Below, piece by piece: positions 47,534-59,000 of a stretch of DNA of 64,000 bases (position 1 is the first letter of the stretch; each line of letters begins with the position of its first letter). The stretch is from Ceriagrion tenellum (Eukaryota; Arthropoda; Insecta; Odonata; Coenagrionidae). The stretch is from the NCBI GenBank assembly GCA_963169105.1, contig OY720643.1, positions 85,667,696 through 85,731,695 of the forward strand. The letters are read 5' to 3'. Below the pieces are notes generated by a model, which made no database searches, was not told where the DNA came from, and saw only the letters and a program-made list of their open reading frames with translations. Position numbers and translations under genes: made by a program.

Positions 47534-48790
47534 TAGATGCGTCTAATACAGGTTCATGCTGCACCTTGTACAAGGAGTTGGCGGTTATTCTATGGAATCT
47601 GGAAGTAAAACTTATATTTCTTCCAAACCTTGTGGAGTCTGGAGTGGGGGCTAAAACTAAATCTTAGCAAATTCAACACAGTACACTTCTCGCGAAAATC
47701 ATCTCACAAACGGCTTATATACTCTGAGGGTGGATAAAACATAATATTTTCTCCATCTAAACGTCAGATTAAGTCAAAAATATAGATGCGTCTAATACAG
47801 GTTCATGCTGCACCCTCTATTATGTAGGTACTAACCATCTAGCTGCATGTGACCCTATTATCTAGCATGTCTCCATTAAATATCCTAGTTGCATGTCAAT
47901 AGTGCATGTTTGGTGATCTTCACCCCCTGCCACACACCCTCGTGGTGACTCGCAGGGTATTACGTAGACGTAGACGTTTATTATTGGTTGGCGGCTCTTC
48001 TATGAAATCGGGAAGTAATACTCAAACCAAATTTTTTCTTCCAAACTTTGTGTGGACTGTAACTAAATCTTTGTAAATGGAACACAGTACACTTCTTGCG
48101 AAAGTCATCTCACAAACGCCATACATACCCTATGGGGGGTGAAAACGTAAAGTATTCGCCAACTAAACGTCAGATCAAGTCAAAAATATTGGAGTTAGCT
48201 TAACTTCACACTTATAGCGAGGAACGAATGCAAAACATACGCGGCAAAGCATTATAGAAACAAGTATATATTAAGCGCTTAACAGTCAGGCCCTCGGATC
48301 AAAAATAAATGAGAAGTGCAACTTTACCCTGGTTAGGTCACACGTCGATTATGCTGCGAGCATTTTGGACTCAGGAACGAAAGATTTAATCAAGTAAATA
48401 AATATTCAATGGAAATCTGTGCGCTCCGTTGAAAACAACTACAAGAGAACATAGACGGTTTCACTGCATTTTGAGGAATTTAGGTGGGTGCCACAGAAAC
48501 TAGGAGGCAAAATGCTAGGCATAGTTTTCTTGAGCAATTAAGAGCTGTTGTGTTTTAAAGTGACTTTTGAATATCATTTTGACGCCTCGCTATCTTTCTA
48601 GGATTAAAAATAAATTAGTATCAAAAATAAATTTCCGAACAGATTGGTACAAAATACGTTCTTTCCACATGCAATAAGTGACTATAAAAAAACAAACTAC
48701 ACTCAATACTCTTCCATAATATGCGTCACCATTTCCCCTCCTAAAAACAATGTTTATTTAAGGTGCTCATTCATGCATAAGGCGTCTTGA
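47534..48790 (+). pseudogene. LINE family 1 (Jockey/CR1-like) RT remnant with internal duplication
   Basis: The longest family 1 copy. A first block (47566-47782) encodes WGLKLNLSKFNTVHFSRKSS, the palm-to-thumb region (W-x-L-x-x-N-x-x-K) of Jockey-like RTs. It is cut off, and the related block restarts at about 47978 and continues: LVRSHVDYAASILDSGTKD (48329-48393), then ETRRQNARHSFLEQLRAVVF (about 48490-48555), then SD and the 3' region to about 48790. A perfect 32-base direct repeat (AGATGCGTCTAATACAGGTT and flanks) starts at 47534 and 47783. A family 1 3' terminus (ACTCGCAGGGTATTACGTAG plus ACGTAGACG) at about 47948-47977 precedes the second block, so two elements or a duplication are stacked here. 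Many stops and shifts. Confidence 0.75.
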
Positions 48791-51485
48791 GAAGGAGAAT
48801 TTCTTCTTTACTTTCACAATGTGTGATATATTTTAAGACAATTTCCGTGGTGTAGGAAAATATTTTGCCAGCTTTGACAAACCCATCACTTACGGTATCA
48901 TACCAGTTTGAGATGGATTCCACATGCTTTCTCCGCACCAAGATAGGCGTGAAAATGTTGATCTAGAACTGAGGGATATCGCATACCGTATTATAAATCA
49001 CTCTATGCCACACATCGTGAAGAAGAATTAGACTGTATTTTGTGTAATACCACAACATATGTATTGTATAACAGTTATCTTAGTACAGCAATTGGATAAA
49101 AAAATAAATGTAAAACTTGTTCATGTTCTCATTTCTGAAAGTCATCAATTCAATGAATACGATCAAACATTGCTCAAGATTCCTTCTATTAGAATTGTCT
49201 CAATTTTATCTGAACATTTTTGTTATTGAAGAATGCTTTAATTGAAATAGCCATTTGAATTTCCCATTCAACACTTGGGTAGATTTTTATCGCCACCTTT
49301 TGCCAACTTCTGCGACTGCAAGTTGGAAGACGTAGTTTAGCAGTATGCAAATATTATAAATGCATTTAAGCTCCAATCTTGTGAAGAGGTGTCTTGCATA
49401 TTAAAGGTGGCAATAGGAGTCTTAACACTAGAAAATCGACCCTTATTTGTAAAAGTTATTATTTAAGTGGTTATTGAGCGAAATCTAGCCAAAAGGAATC
49501 ATATTTAATTTTAACTATGTAACAGGCATTTGTATCATGATTTAGTTTTTCTGGGAGAGTGCCTTAATTTAACAGAAAATCAAATTTTTTACATAAATAG
49601 TATTTTTTGTATCGTGATGAGCTTTCACCATGTTCAGGCTGATATTGTAGAGTTCATATTAATTTAGTATTTCTGGGAGTAGTAGTTTGAATCTTTTGTA
49701 TCTTTTAATAATGAAATGCAATGCTCTAATGACATTTTCTCTTTTCTTTCAGGTAAGATTTCTTAAATTTCACCGCGTTCGTGAAGAGGTCTCTTGCAGT
49801 CTGACTTCATAAGGAAAGTACTTATTTCTCTATTTGTTTTCTGCACGTTTGAACTCCAAATCCTATCCCGGATTATAAATGCCCGTATCCCAGCTATGAA
49901 ATCACAATTGCAAATTGTAGTTTCATAGCCGATATCATTTGATGATGTGAGATGCAAATATTGCTCGGTTATCTTTCTGTTTAACTGAAAAGTAAAATAT
50001 CAAGATTATTCTCTGCTTAAAGGTATCGTAAGGCACCAAGGCCCAGTATAATGGTTGGGTAAACATTTGATTGATAAGTCAGTGATCCCAACTTGAATGC
50101 CGGTGTATACTCTGAAATAATATCTTTCATGCCGATTGATTGACAGACTAATTTTATTAAGGAAACAAAATTTTTCCGTTTACTCGCAGTTATTGCAGGT
50201 ATCAGGTCATATGATGATTTAACTATGCATTATCAAACCGCATATTAAAGACTTATTCCATAAAATAAAAACCATTAATATTGATTATTTTTTATTTTCT
50301 CAATTTCCCATTTTACTTCAGCCTACTTGCATATCTTTGGATCCATATTCAATGCACTTTCATGGGCTGAAATACTATTTTTATGGGTTATTTAAACTAT
50401 GAATAAAGCCAATTATTTATGAATGTCCCTCTTATTAGCAAGCGTAAGGTTCCACGAAACCCACCTTCTCCAGAGAGTCTAGAGCTAGCATAATGAATAT
50501 GGGAGTATTTATAGGCCGAGTGACTTGTATTATGCTATGAACTGGCAACTGGTAATGAATACAACACCCAAGAAGAGAAAGTATACACCATTTTTAATGA
50601 TGAAAAATCCCAACAAGCTTTGAAGATAGTACAAGTCTGTTCAAACGAGTGACGTTCAAAGTTTTAAATTCAATAAAATTTCACAATGATGTAAGGAGAG
50701 CCAAGAAATGTATAACTTAAACTTGAATAACAATTTGTAGCTTAGCAATAGTTTAACTTCATTTTCTCGCTTGGAAGTTTATATTTTCTCCACTGAACCC
50801 TGTTTATACAGCCGTGGAAGGGTATGTTATTTAAAAAAAAACTTAATTTTGACCTAAATCATCTTCTCTTCCAGTAATTTATAAGATTTGAGGATGTCCA
50901 CGGGTTATTTTTTTCAACATCTTTGATGTAGTGTTTGCATACCCTCTCCCGATAAGCTTACGCACCAGCAGCATTTGCGCAGCTCTGACTTCCTAGATGT
51001 GCGGTCCTTTTGCATTTATACGCTTCCCGAAAATCCACTCCCATCGGAAGAATTCTCATAAATAATTCAAATGCAGACCCGAGAAATGATTTTTCCTTTG
51101 CTGACGTCGCCCACAAATTCACTTTCCCTGTCGCCCGAGGCGTCCACGTCATTTTAGGTATGTGTCGGATGGATAGGCTATACGAGTTGACCATTCCTGT
51201 AGTCCATGAATGGAGGAGGATATTTCTTTTCCAGGGTTCTTCCCTTGATTTATTTTTATTTTACATGCATACTGTCTGTTCAATACCTCAGTTTTTCTGA
51301 CATTCCTCCTTTTGATGTAGTGCAAAGAGTTTTTTTTTACTTCCTTGAAAAAGGCCTAATTCTTTTTTCTCTGTAAATGCGAGTTAGCTGCTACAAAGAT
51401 GATGGAAGAACTAGAATGGGTGACAGTGAAAACTCTGATTTATACGCTAGGCTGAAATTATCTTAGATATTTTGATCTAGGGCCC
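48791..51485. other. No gene recognised; holds the recursive splice site candidate
   Basis: AT-rich, with one GC-richer patch at about 50950-51170 (open frames on both strands, no domain). See 49726-49758. Confidence 0.45.
49726..49758 (+). other. Candidate recursive (ratchet) splice site
   Basis: CTAAT branch-point consensus at 49726-49730, then ATTTTCTCTTTTCTTTCAG ending at 49752, directly followed by GTAAGA. A strong 3' splice site fused to a strong 5' splice site with no exon between is the defined architecture of recursive splice sites in long insect introns. The branch A lies about 23 bases upstream of the AG, within the usual range. It implies an enclosing + strand gene with a very long intron; no exon of that gene is identified here. 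Confidence 0.5.
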
Positions 51486-51845
51486 AATTTATGAAGGACT
51501 TGGCGCGATCAGACCACGAATACCTGTGCTTATGTCGTACAATTCTTAGCTTACTTGAGGAATTAAGAACCGGTGAGTTTCAAAGCGACATAAAGATTGT
51601 TATCATGACGCCTCACTACATATCTTGGTCTGATAGAAGCGATAAAAGAAGAGAGATTAATTCCCAAACAGATAGGTGCAAAAACTTGTTCTTTCAGCTC
51701 CACTACTAACACTCCCACTATACATAATTATATAATTTCATCTCCCAAAACCTCATCCCTTACATATTTACCCGGCTAGTGTCCTAACTCCACCTGCCAC
51801 ATTCCCAAGCGGCAGTTTTTAGGAAGTATGTAGATGTATATGTAA
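51486..51845 (+). pseudogene. LINE family 1 RT C-terminus and 3' UTR, decayed
   Basis: An open frame at 51491-51709 contains LEELRTGEFQSDIKIVIMTP, HYISWSDRSDKRREI and SQTDRCKNLFF, aligning with the family 1 C-terminus (FRTGVFxSDIxN, TPHYISRSDRxDK, CQTDRYKN). The 3' UTR has CATCTCCCAAAACCTCATCC and CGGCTAGTGTCCTAACTCC, and ends AGTATGTAGATGTATATGTA near 51843, the GTAGAT-type tail. 5' truncated. This is the cleanest coding piece of the family in the window. Confidence 0.75.
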
Positions 51846-52694
51846 TCCCAGGATAAATATCACCATATAAATGACCCCCTCGTGTTTGAAATTGTTGTAG
51901 CTATAATGTGAAAGTTATACCACTGTCGACAATCGAATTTTCCGTGGCCATAGAGAGTAGGCATTGTCAGTTTCAGTGGAACAGGTAGGATATATTTTAG
52001 ACGACGCGTATTGATCTCATAAATTGGTAGAAAGGATAAAATATATGATGTATACACCAGCAAAATGGCAGGTACGAAAAATTATTCTTCACCCATCATT
52101 GGTGATTCAAATGAAAAGAGTACGACTCCTAAGACGCAATGTTAACATACTATTCACACATATTCTCTACCCATTCCTTTCCTCTATTTTTTCATGTTAC
52201 TTAGCTGGTGTCCTACACCCAGTACTTCACATCTTTGCAGTATTTGTAGGGTTATATGTTGTAAATAACATTTATCAGTGAAACCACAGAAAGAAATCCC
52301 CTCTAATGTTATATTTCAAAGTTGCCGCAATTTGTAGAATTGTAGCGTTTTTGGAATGATTTTATTTCTACAAGATAGATTTAATGGTCAACGGCATATG
52401 CATTCGACGTCAGCGCCATTTGTTTGGAACTTTCGCGTTTTGACTGCCATCACGGCGGTGTCTCACCAATAGTTTTAAGAAATGGATGCATAAAACCCGG
52501 AATATTTCATTTATTCAACTCCCCAGGAATTTTCACTTCTTATAAACATTTTTCTAAGATTTTGTATGCTTTCAAGTTCAAACTAATGATTTTTACTGTA
52601 AACTGAACAACCTGAGGAGTCTTTATATGAGTCAATTAAAAAAACCTCCAAATTTAGGAATAATTTACTATAAAACCAACCTGAGACCCTGTTT
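51846..52694. other. No gene recognised
   Basis: AT-rich non-coding. Confidence 0.45.
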
Positions 52695-53005
52695 TTCATC
52701 TCTGTTTACATCTACGTCTACATATTATCCTGCAAGCCGTTGCATGGGCGGGTAAGAGGGGGTGTTAGGACACCAGCCGTGTAAATATGTAAAGGATAAG
52801 GTTTTGGGAAGTGAAATGGTGACGTGTATTACGGGAGTGTATTTAGTGGGGTTTGTTGTGCACGGAAATAACAAGTTTTTGTACCTATCTGTTCAGCAAT
52901 GTATCTCTCTTATTTTACCGCTTCTGTCAGACGTAGAGGTGTAGTGCAGCGTCATAATAATATTCTGTGTCGCTCTGAAACACACCAGTACTGAATTTCT
53001 ATAGC
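52695..53005 (-). pseudogene. LINE family 1 3' end, decayed, opposite strand
   Basis: Minus-strand copy: ATTCAGTACTGGTGTGTTTC, GACAGAAGCGGTAAAATAAG, CAGATAGGTACAAAAACTTG, CACGGCTGGTGTCCTAAC, then CGGCTTGCAGGATAATATGT plus AGACGTAGATGTAAA at the 3' end (52695 side). Colinear with 51560-51845, about 850 bases away in opposite orientation, so the pair forms a large inverted repeat. Confidence 0.7.
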
Positions 53006-56000
53006 AGGCCAAGCCTATCGAGTAGCCTGGGGCTCTAGGGGCTCCCAATTAAATCCCTCTTAAAGTTGTGAAAGACTATGTGCTCGATATTTGCAGTAGC
53101 TCGCTTACAAAACCAAAGGTTAAAGCTTACCCTTTGATGAAACGTAGTTCAAAGAAGCAAAATTTAAGTTATCAGAATTCCTGGAATAAGTGATCCTGAG
53201 ACCAGAGCCACCACAAATGCCAACCTAATAAGTTACCCATGCCTTGCTGCTGTTATTATTTCTACTTATTCTTTTTGTCTTCCATTCTTTTCATCTTGCG
53301 CTCCCTTTGGGAGAAGGACCACAAGGGGTTGGGACCCGTTTACGACGCTGGATCTGCCACCCTTGCTTCAGCGGGGTAGCTTACGCACGCATTCGAAGCA
53401 AGCCAAGCAAGGAGCGGACGGACATTTTGCCTACACCCCCAAAAATCTTGCCTCACCATGCAACAACGCCCTCGGCCAATTTCCTCAACGCCCTTCCTGA
53501 CTTCCACCCTCATTCTCCCACCCCTGGCCCTCCGAAATAACCTCATCATGCCCTTCCCTTACGAAGGTCTCGGTCGAAGGGACCACTCCCACCCCTTTCT
53601 TCTTTCTTCCCGCGTCGTGTAGCTTTATTAACATATCTTATGACCCACCCCCCGCTTACGACCCTCTTGCTCAGGGGGTCGGTTGGCCGAGTTTAGGAGA
53701 TTTATTCAGCGCAAGCAGTAATTTAATCTTTTCCTTCAAATGTATACATCATGCAAGAAAAAACAAGCTTGCGGAACACGTAGCTTGATTTATCTCGGAC
53801 ACGAAAAATGCGTAGCCTCACATCGAGGCCCTGTTATGAATTTATCAGGAATAATTGATTTTATGGTTCCTGCTTTTACGTGGTCATAAATCTGTCTTTG
53901 CGTGTCTTCCTCCCTAAAAATAACTAGTTATAAAAGCCTTGGTCATCAATAAATGGCGCACCTACCTCAGTGCGTGCATTGAATTAACGGGCAACCATTA
54001 TGCTCAATTATGTATCCTCCCCCTCTTCAGGATTTTGATTATCTATAGTGTCATGCTTGGATACTCTGGGGGCGAGAATGTATGAGAACCAAATTTTTCA
54101 TGAAACTTAGAATCGGAGGATTTATCACCTGAGTTTATAAAGGTAAAAATTAAATGTGCTTTGAATCCGAGTAGCCGAAAAACGATTTCAGCAAATGATG
54201 AGGTTGTGTGGTTACTACTGGTTCAAATTGATTTATATCAACAACGGGCTTGAATGTCATCAAAGGGACTGCGATGTTACGCTGTGTGAAAAATGACAAA
54301 ATTAGTTATTGGATTCCATTTTCCTAAATATTGATGTTGATTTCATAAAGATTATGGCGAATGAGTAAATTATAACCTCATTAATTTTAAATTAATTTCC
54401 TTAACTTACTGTCGCACGGAAAGGTTTATTGAACTGAGTATTTTTTGTTACACTTTTGGCTCTCATTTTATGTACATACATAAAGTTATGTCACATATTT
54501 AACCAAAAACTATACAAGTATTTTCTACATTTTCTTACATCTCAATTGTAAATTGTGTGAAAGTTTACGTACATTGAAGCTATACTCGATAAATTACATT
54601 TATCTTCATAATAGTTGCTTTGTTACACAAACTATTCTGCAATTAACGGTATCATGAAAATGTTTCTACTAATACATGAATAAGATTATTATTTTGAAAC
54701 CCATTTTATTCCCAATTTTCTTTATTGTTCCTATTGTCAATATCGTAAATTTTATGCCAGTTAATGTAACAATGAGACTCAACTTATTTCATTCAGAAAT
54801 TTTGGTATTTCTTTGGGTCTTTATCAACAATTTCTGTGTCAAGATACTATCAGACTTAGTCTTTTCTATGTACTCTTATAAGGAAACATTGACATTGAAT
54901 ATGTCCTGTAAGCTGCAGATTTTTATGTAGATTGTTCTGACAGTGGGGAATCAAGTGATGGAAAATTGTAGCTCACCGTTATTTGGAGGCATTATAGTAA
55001 CCAAGGGGGACGATAGGATTTGAGGATTTCATTTCCTTTTTGATTAGCAGTATACTGTTCCAAAGCTACCCTTTGATAACGTTCTGGATTCAATACAATA
55101 TCAAGCAACCAAAAATGTCAGAGAGCTTGTCATTGTGTGCCGTATGAGTCTCTGTAGACTAGACGAGACCAATTCCTTTTGTGACACTTCGCCGCGATAG
55201 ATATTCATCGAGAGCCGTCTTGTGCCCCGTGCATCCTCTCAGCATCGGTTCTTCACTCAAAATTTAATATTGGATCCCTCAGCGCCGTTTTTGGGGGTGC
55301 TGAAGATTTTTGAGTGCTTCGGTAGAGCGATAAGGAACATTCTATTACCGCCTACCACTTAAAAACACCCTCCCTCCCCGATCCCTGGACTGAGATCCTC
55401 ACTCCCCTTCGTGCCCCTGTAAATTTCTCTTCTCCTTCCTCCCCTCCCCCATACCCTATCCCCACATCCCATTCCGCTTACACTTAAAAGACCCCTTATT
55501 CGCGCCTGCCTTTTCAGAGTGTCGCGTAAATTCTCAGCGGCCCATCCCCCCTCTTCAGAAACTCTCTGTCCACGTTCTCCCTTGCGCTGCCAACTGTACC
55601 AGTTTCTCCGGCATACCGTTGGAAACTGACAAGGAGTTTACGAAACCTCCCTCTTCCCAAATTGAAGTATTTCTCTTCCCGAATCGTGTTTGAGGTGTTA
55701 CTAATAATGTATTCATTCCATTGCCTCATTCTCGTTTCGGCCAGCTTTGCATTTTGGACATTCAAATCGGTCTCTTTCAACCTTTACCTTTGTTATGTAA
55801 TTCCCTCCCTCTTCCATACCCTCATTTCCTCTGTCAGTGGCGTTTGGGTCATAGGTTTCGTTCATTTATGGAAAAAATAGGTAGTCTTAACTTGGCTGAA
55901 TGTATTTGTAATGGAACACCTTTGTTGCCTGTATTACCATTTATTGCAAACCTGTTCGTACCGCCAGAATCTAGTGGGCCTCGCTATTCTCGTTTTCGAA

Positions 56001-59000
56001 TAACATTTATATTTTACCGAATAACTCCTGATCCCTTTGATATTTTTATCCAAGAATACTGTTCACCTTTTTCTAATGTACCTGTAATAATATATTGTCA
56101 ACAATTTTGTGTAGTTTCTGTTTTTTTTTCTATTTCTGAGCCATATTTCTACCTCAAAAATCCCAGTATCATTTTTAGAATTTTTCTCTACAAATTCCAA
56201 CCGCTTGAAAAATACTGCTTATACCATTTTACTTTAGATATTGGAAACAGTAAAGTTTTTTCACGAATTGTTGCAGGTTTATGTTTGGCAGTACGTCAAT
56301 ACCTCTCAAGAGAAATTGAGTTCAACAGATGCTACATTGAAAGAATTAATTATTCTATGGTGAAAATTATTCAAATTCTATAACCCAGTGTGACTAAAGA
56401 CTCGATGTGCATCGTCGTAGCACTCCGTAGTAGTTTCTTGTCCCTGCTTAATGGGAGTACATCATTCAATATTTCATCCAATTGCTTGATTTTATTGAAT
56501 AAATACATATGGATGCTACATCTTTACTGATTCATAAAGTTATACATTAGAAGTGAGTTATTTATAATGAGATGTATTTTATCTTGTTAATTTTTGGAAA
56601 AAAATTATCAATAAAAAATATCTCATTTATGAAGTTCGTAGCTGCGTATACTGTACTCCACAAGACAGTAGCCACCTAATATTTTATGCTATTTCCTGCA
56701 CCAAAAATGCTCTGCTACCAGGATCAACTCTTCATAAGTTGGCAGCACTAGTTTCCACACCCATTTAAGGGCCTTCCCCACTCCTGCGAAAACCAGCCAG
56801 TGACTGCCCATCTACCCCTCAGAAGGTATCCCTCCCTCTTCACCACTATTAACATCCATCTGAGTCCCACACCGTACATTCCCATCCCTTCCCTGCCCTC
56901 CAGCAGTTCAGGAGCCCTTCTGACCAAAAGTGTATACGGCCCGAGTTTCCAAAAGGGAATTTTGTGAATCTTACTCTCTCACTCTCCTCACCAAACACGC
57001 CATTAGCCTCCATCGGAACCGTTTCTTGCTATAAAAGCGTCCAAAACGGTTCTAGAATAACAATTAGCGTCGCCAAAAAGTCGTTATGGAAGGATATGCG
57101 CAATATTTCTGGGTGCTCCCTTTGCTCAAGGGCAGTGTTTCCCGTTAATGCGGCGGTTTCCGAAAGCTCTTCCCCTGGGACGTAATGCCATCGTATAACT
57201 TGTGGAGATTAGACAATTCAATGGAAATCATGGCGAAAGTTCGTCGGACAATGTGGTGGCGGAATCACGATGGAAAGCGGGCGATTACCGGATTTTTAAA
57301 TGTTAAGCCTGTTTCAAACGACACGTGGCCCCGCGAGGACCTGTTATGCTCGACAATACATCATTTTACCCCAAATACCACATCAACGGTATTTTGAAGA
57401 AGGTGAGTTATCACCTACATCCATTTATAATGTATAAGTAACTTTTATGAACCTGCACTACATGGTAGGTATGACACTGACGCAAGAATACGGAATAAAT
57501 GCATTATATATCTATGTAAACGAGTCACAACAGTCTTGCCGGGATCATGCGAAACATGATGCGAGTACTACGTGGACAATTAAGAATATATTCAGAAGAA
57601 AATCAACTGTAATGCTATATTACCTGTCGACTAACCTGCTTCGAAGTCTCGCTGGCACTCATTATGCTCTCTAATGGATCGCTGAAAGAGCAATATTTTA
57701 AACCTGTCTTTTCTGCATTGTAGTGCTCTAATTTTATTCTCAAGATCTAATCTTCTGTAGTACGTCGGAATTCCTTAGATATTCATAGCATCTTTAGAAA
57801 ATAAATTGGTTTTGAATTTCCATAAAAGATTGAGTCTTAATATTAATCGTGGGCAGAAAACAAATGTCTTTTCAGATGTTACAAGAGATCAGTAACTCTG
57901 AAGAAGCCATCATTACGACCTTGCGTATCTGTCTAATCTTCTCTGCACATGATATAACCCTGTTTTTAAGCGCACCTCAGATGAACTAGTAGTTTCTGCA
58001 GTCACTTCGCTCCTACAACATGTTATTCCACCACTACCTGCCACGCATCTTAGTAGCGGCTCGCAGGATAGAATGTTTTCATTTATCGTTGTAGGCATTA
58101 TTATTTTAAAAAGAATTTTCGGGTTTTCATTTGGTTTATGGATTGTATTTGGTATTATTCTTTGTTACTACCTCAACGTTTGCCGTGAATTTTATTAGGC
58201 TCTCATGCTATTTGCACGAGGCAAAACCAAGCTACCGTAGAAGAACCGGAGGAAATGTATCCTTGTAGCGTAAAGCTCTAGAGTGTACTAAAGGAAATCT
58301 CCAAACTGGTGCAAGTGGTCCTTATCCCATCAGGAGTGCTACCCTTCGATCATACAATGGGAAGACACTTAACCGCATCTCCTCTCTCCGGCCGAAAAAC
58401 CGGAGAACAAGTCCCATGCTTGCCCCCTAGAGATTCCAAAGTCTCCCATTCTGGCTCTTTCCCATTTTACAATATTCGTTTTCTAGCTCTTTTACCATTC
58501 CCTCTTTTGTACTCCTCCCTCATCATTCTGTTCTTTTAGTGGCCCATCTACGAAGTCCCCCAGACGTCTCTCTCAGGTGGCTGGAGCGCGAATCGTGAGT
58601 CTTTGAGTGCACACTTAAATAATTTTTCAAGTATATCGGAAAATATTCTTGGACAACACTTCGCAAAAGTGCATCTAATTATGTATCTGAAATAACCATA
58701 CATGTTAGAAAATAACAATGCAAAAATCATATTTTGAAATTTCGTTTCAATAAAAGCAGTTTATGCAAGATAGTTCTCTAGTCATAATAGAGACCACATT
58801 GAAATTATACACTAAAATTTCAGTAGCTTTTGGTGGCATGAATTGAATATTGCATTATAAATGGCGCAATAATGTACTCTCAAATGAATAAAATCCAAAG
58901 TAATTAAAGAAAAATATCTACAAATTCAATAATTTGACTAATTTTTATCACGCAGTCTGCTTAAAACTCCTTCACAAATGCAATATTTTTTGCGTGAAAA

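Noticed and set aside
55721..56383. Longest open frame (220 codons, +)
   Set aside because: No recognisable domain, odd composition, starts in a pyrimidine-rich stretch, and no splice or codon evidence. Likely chance.
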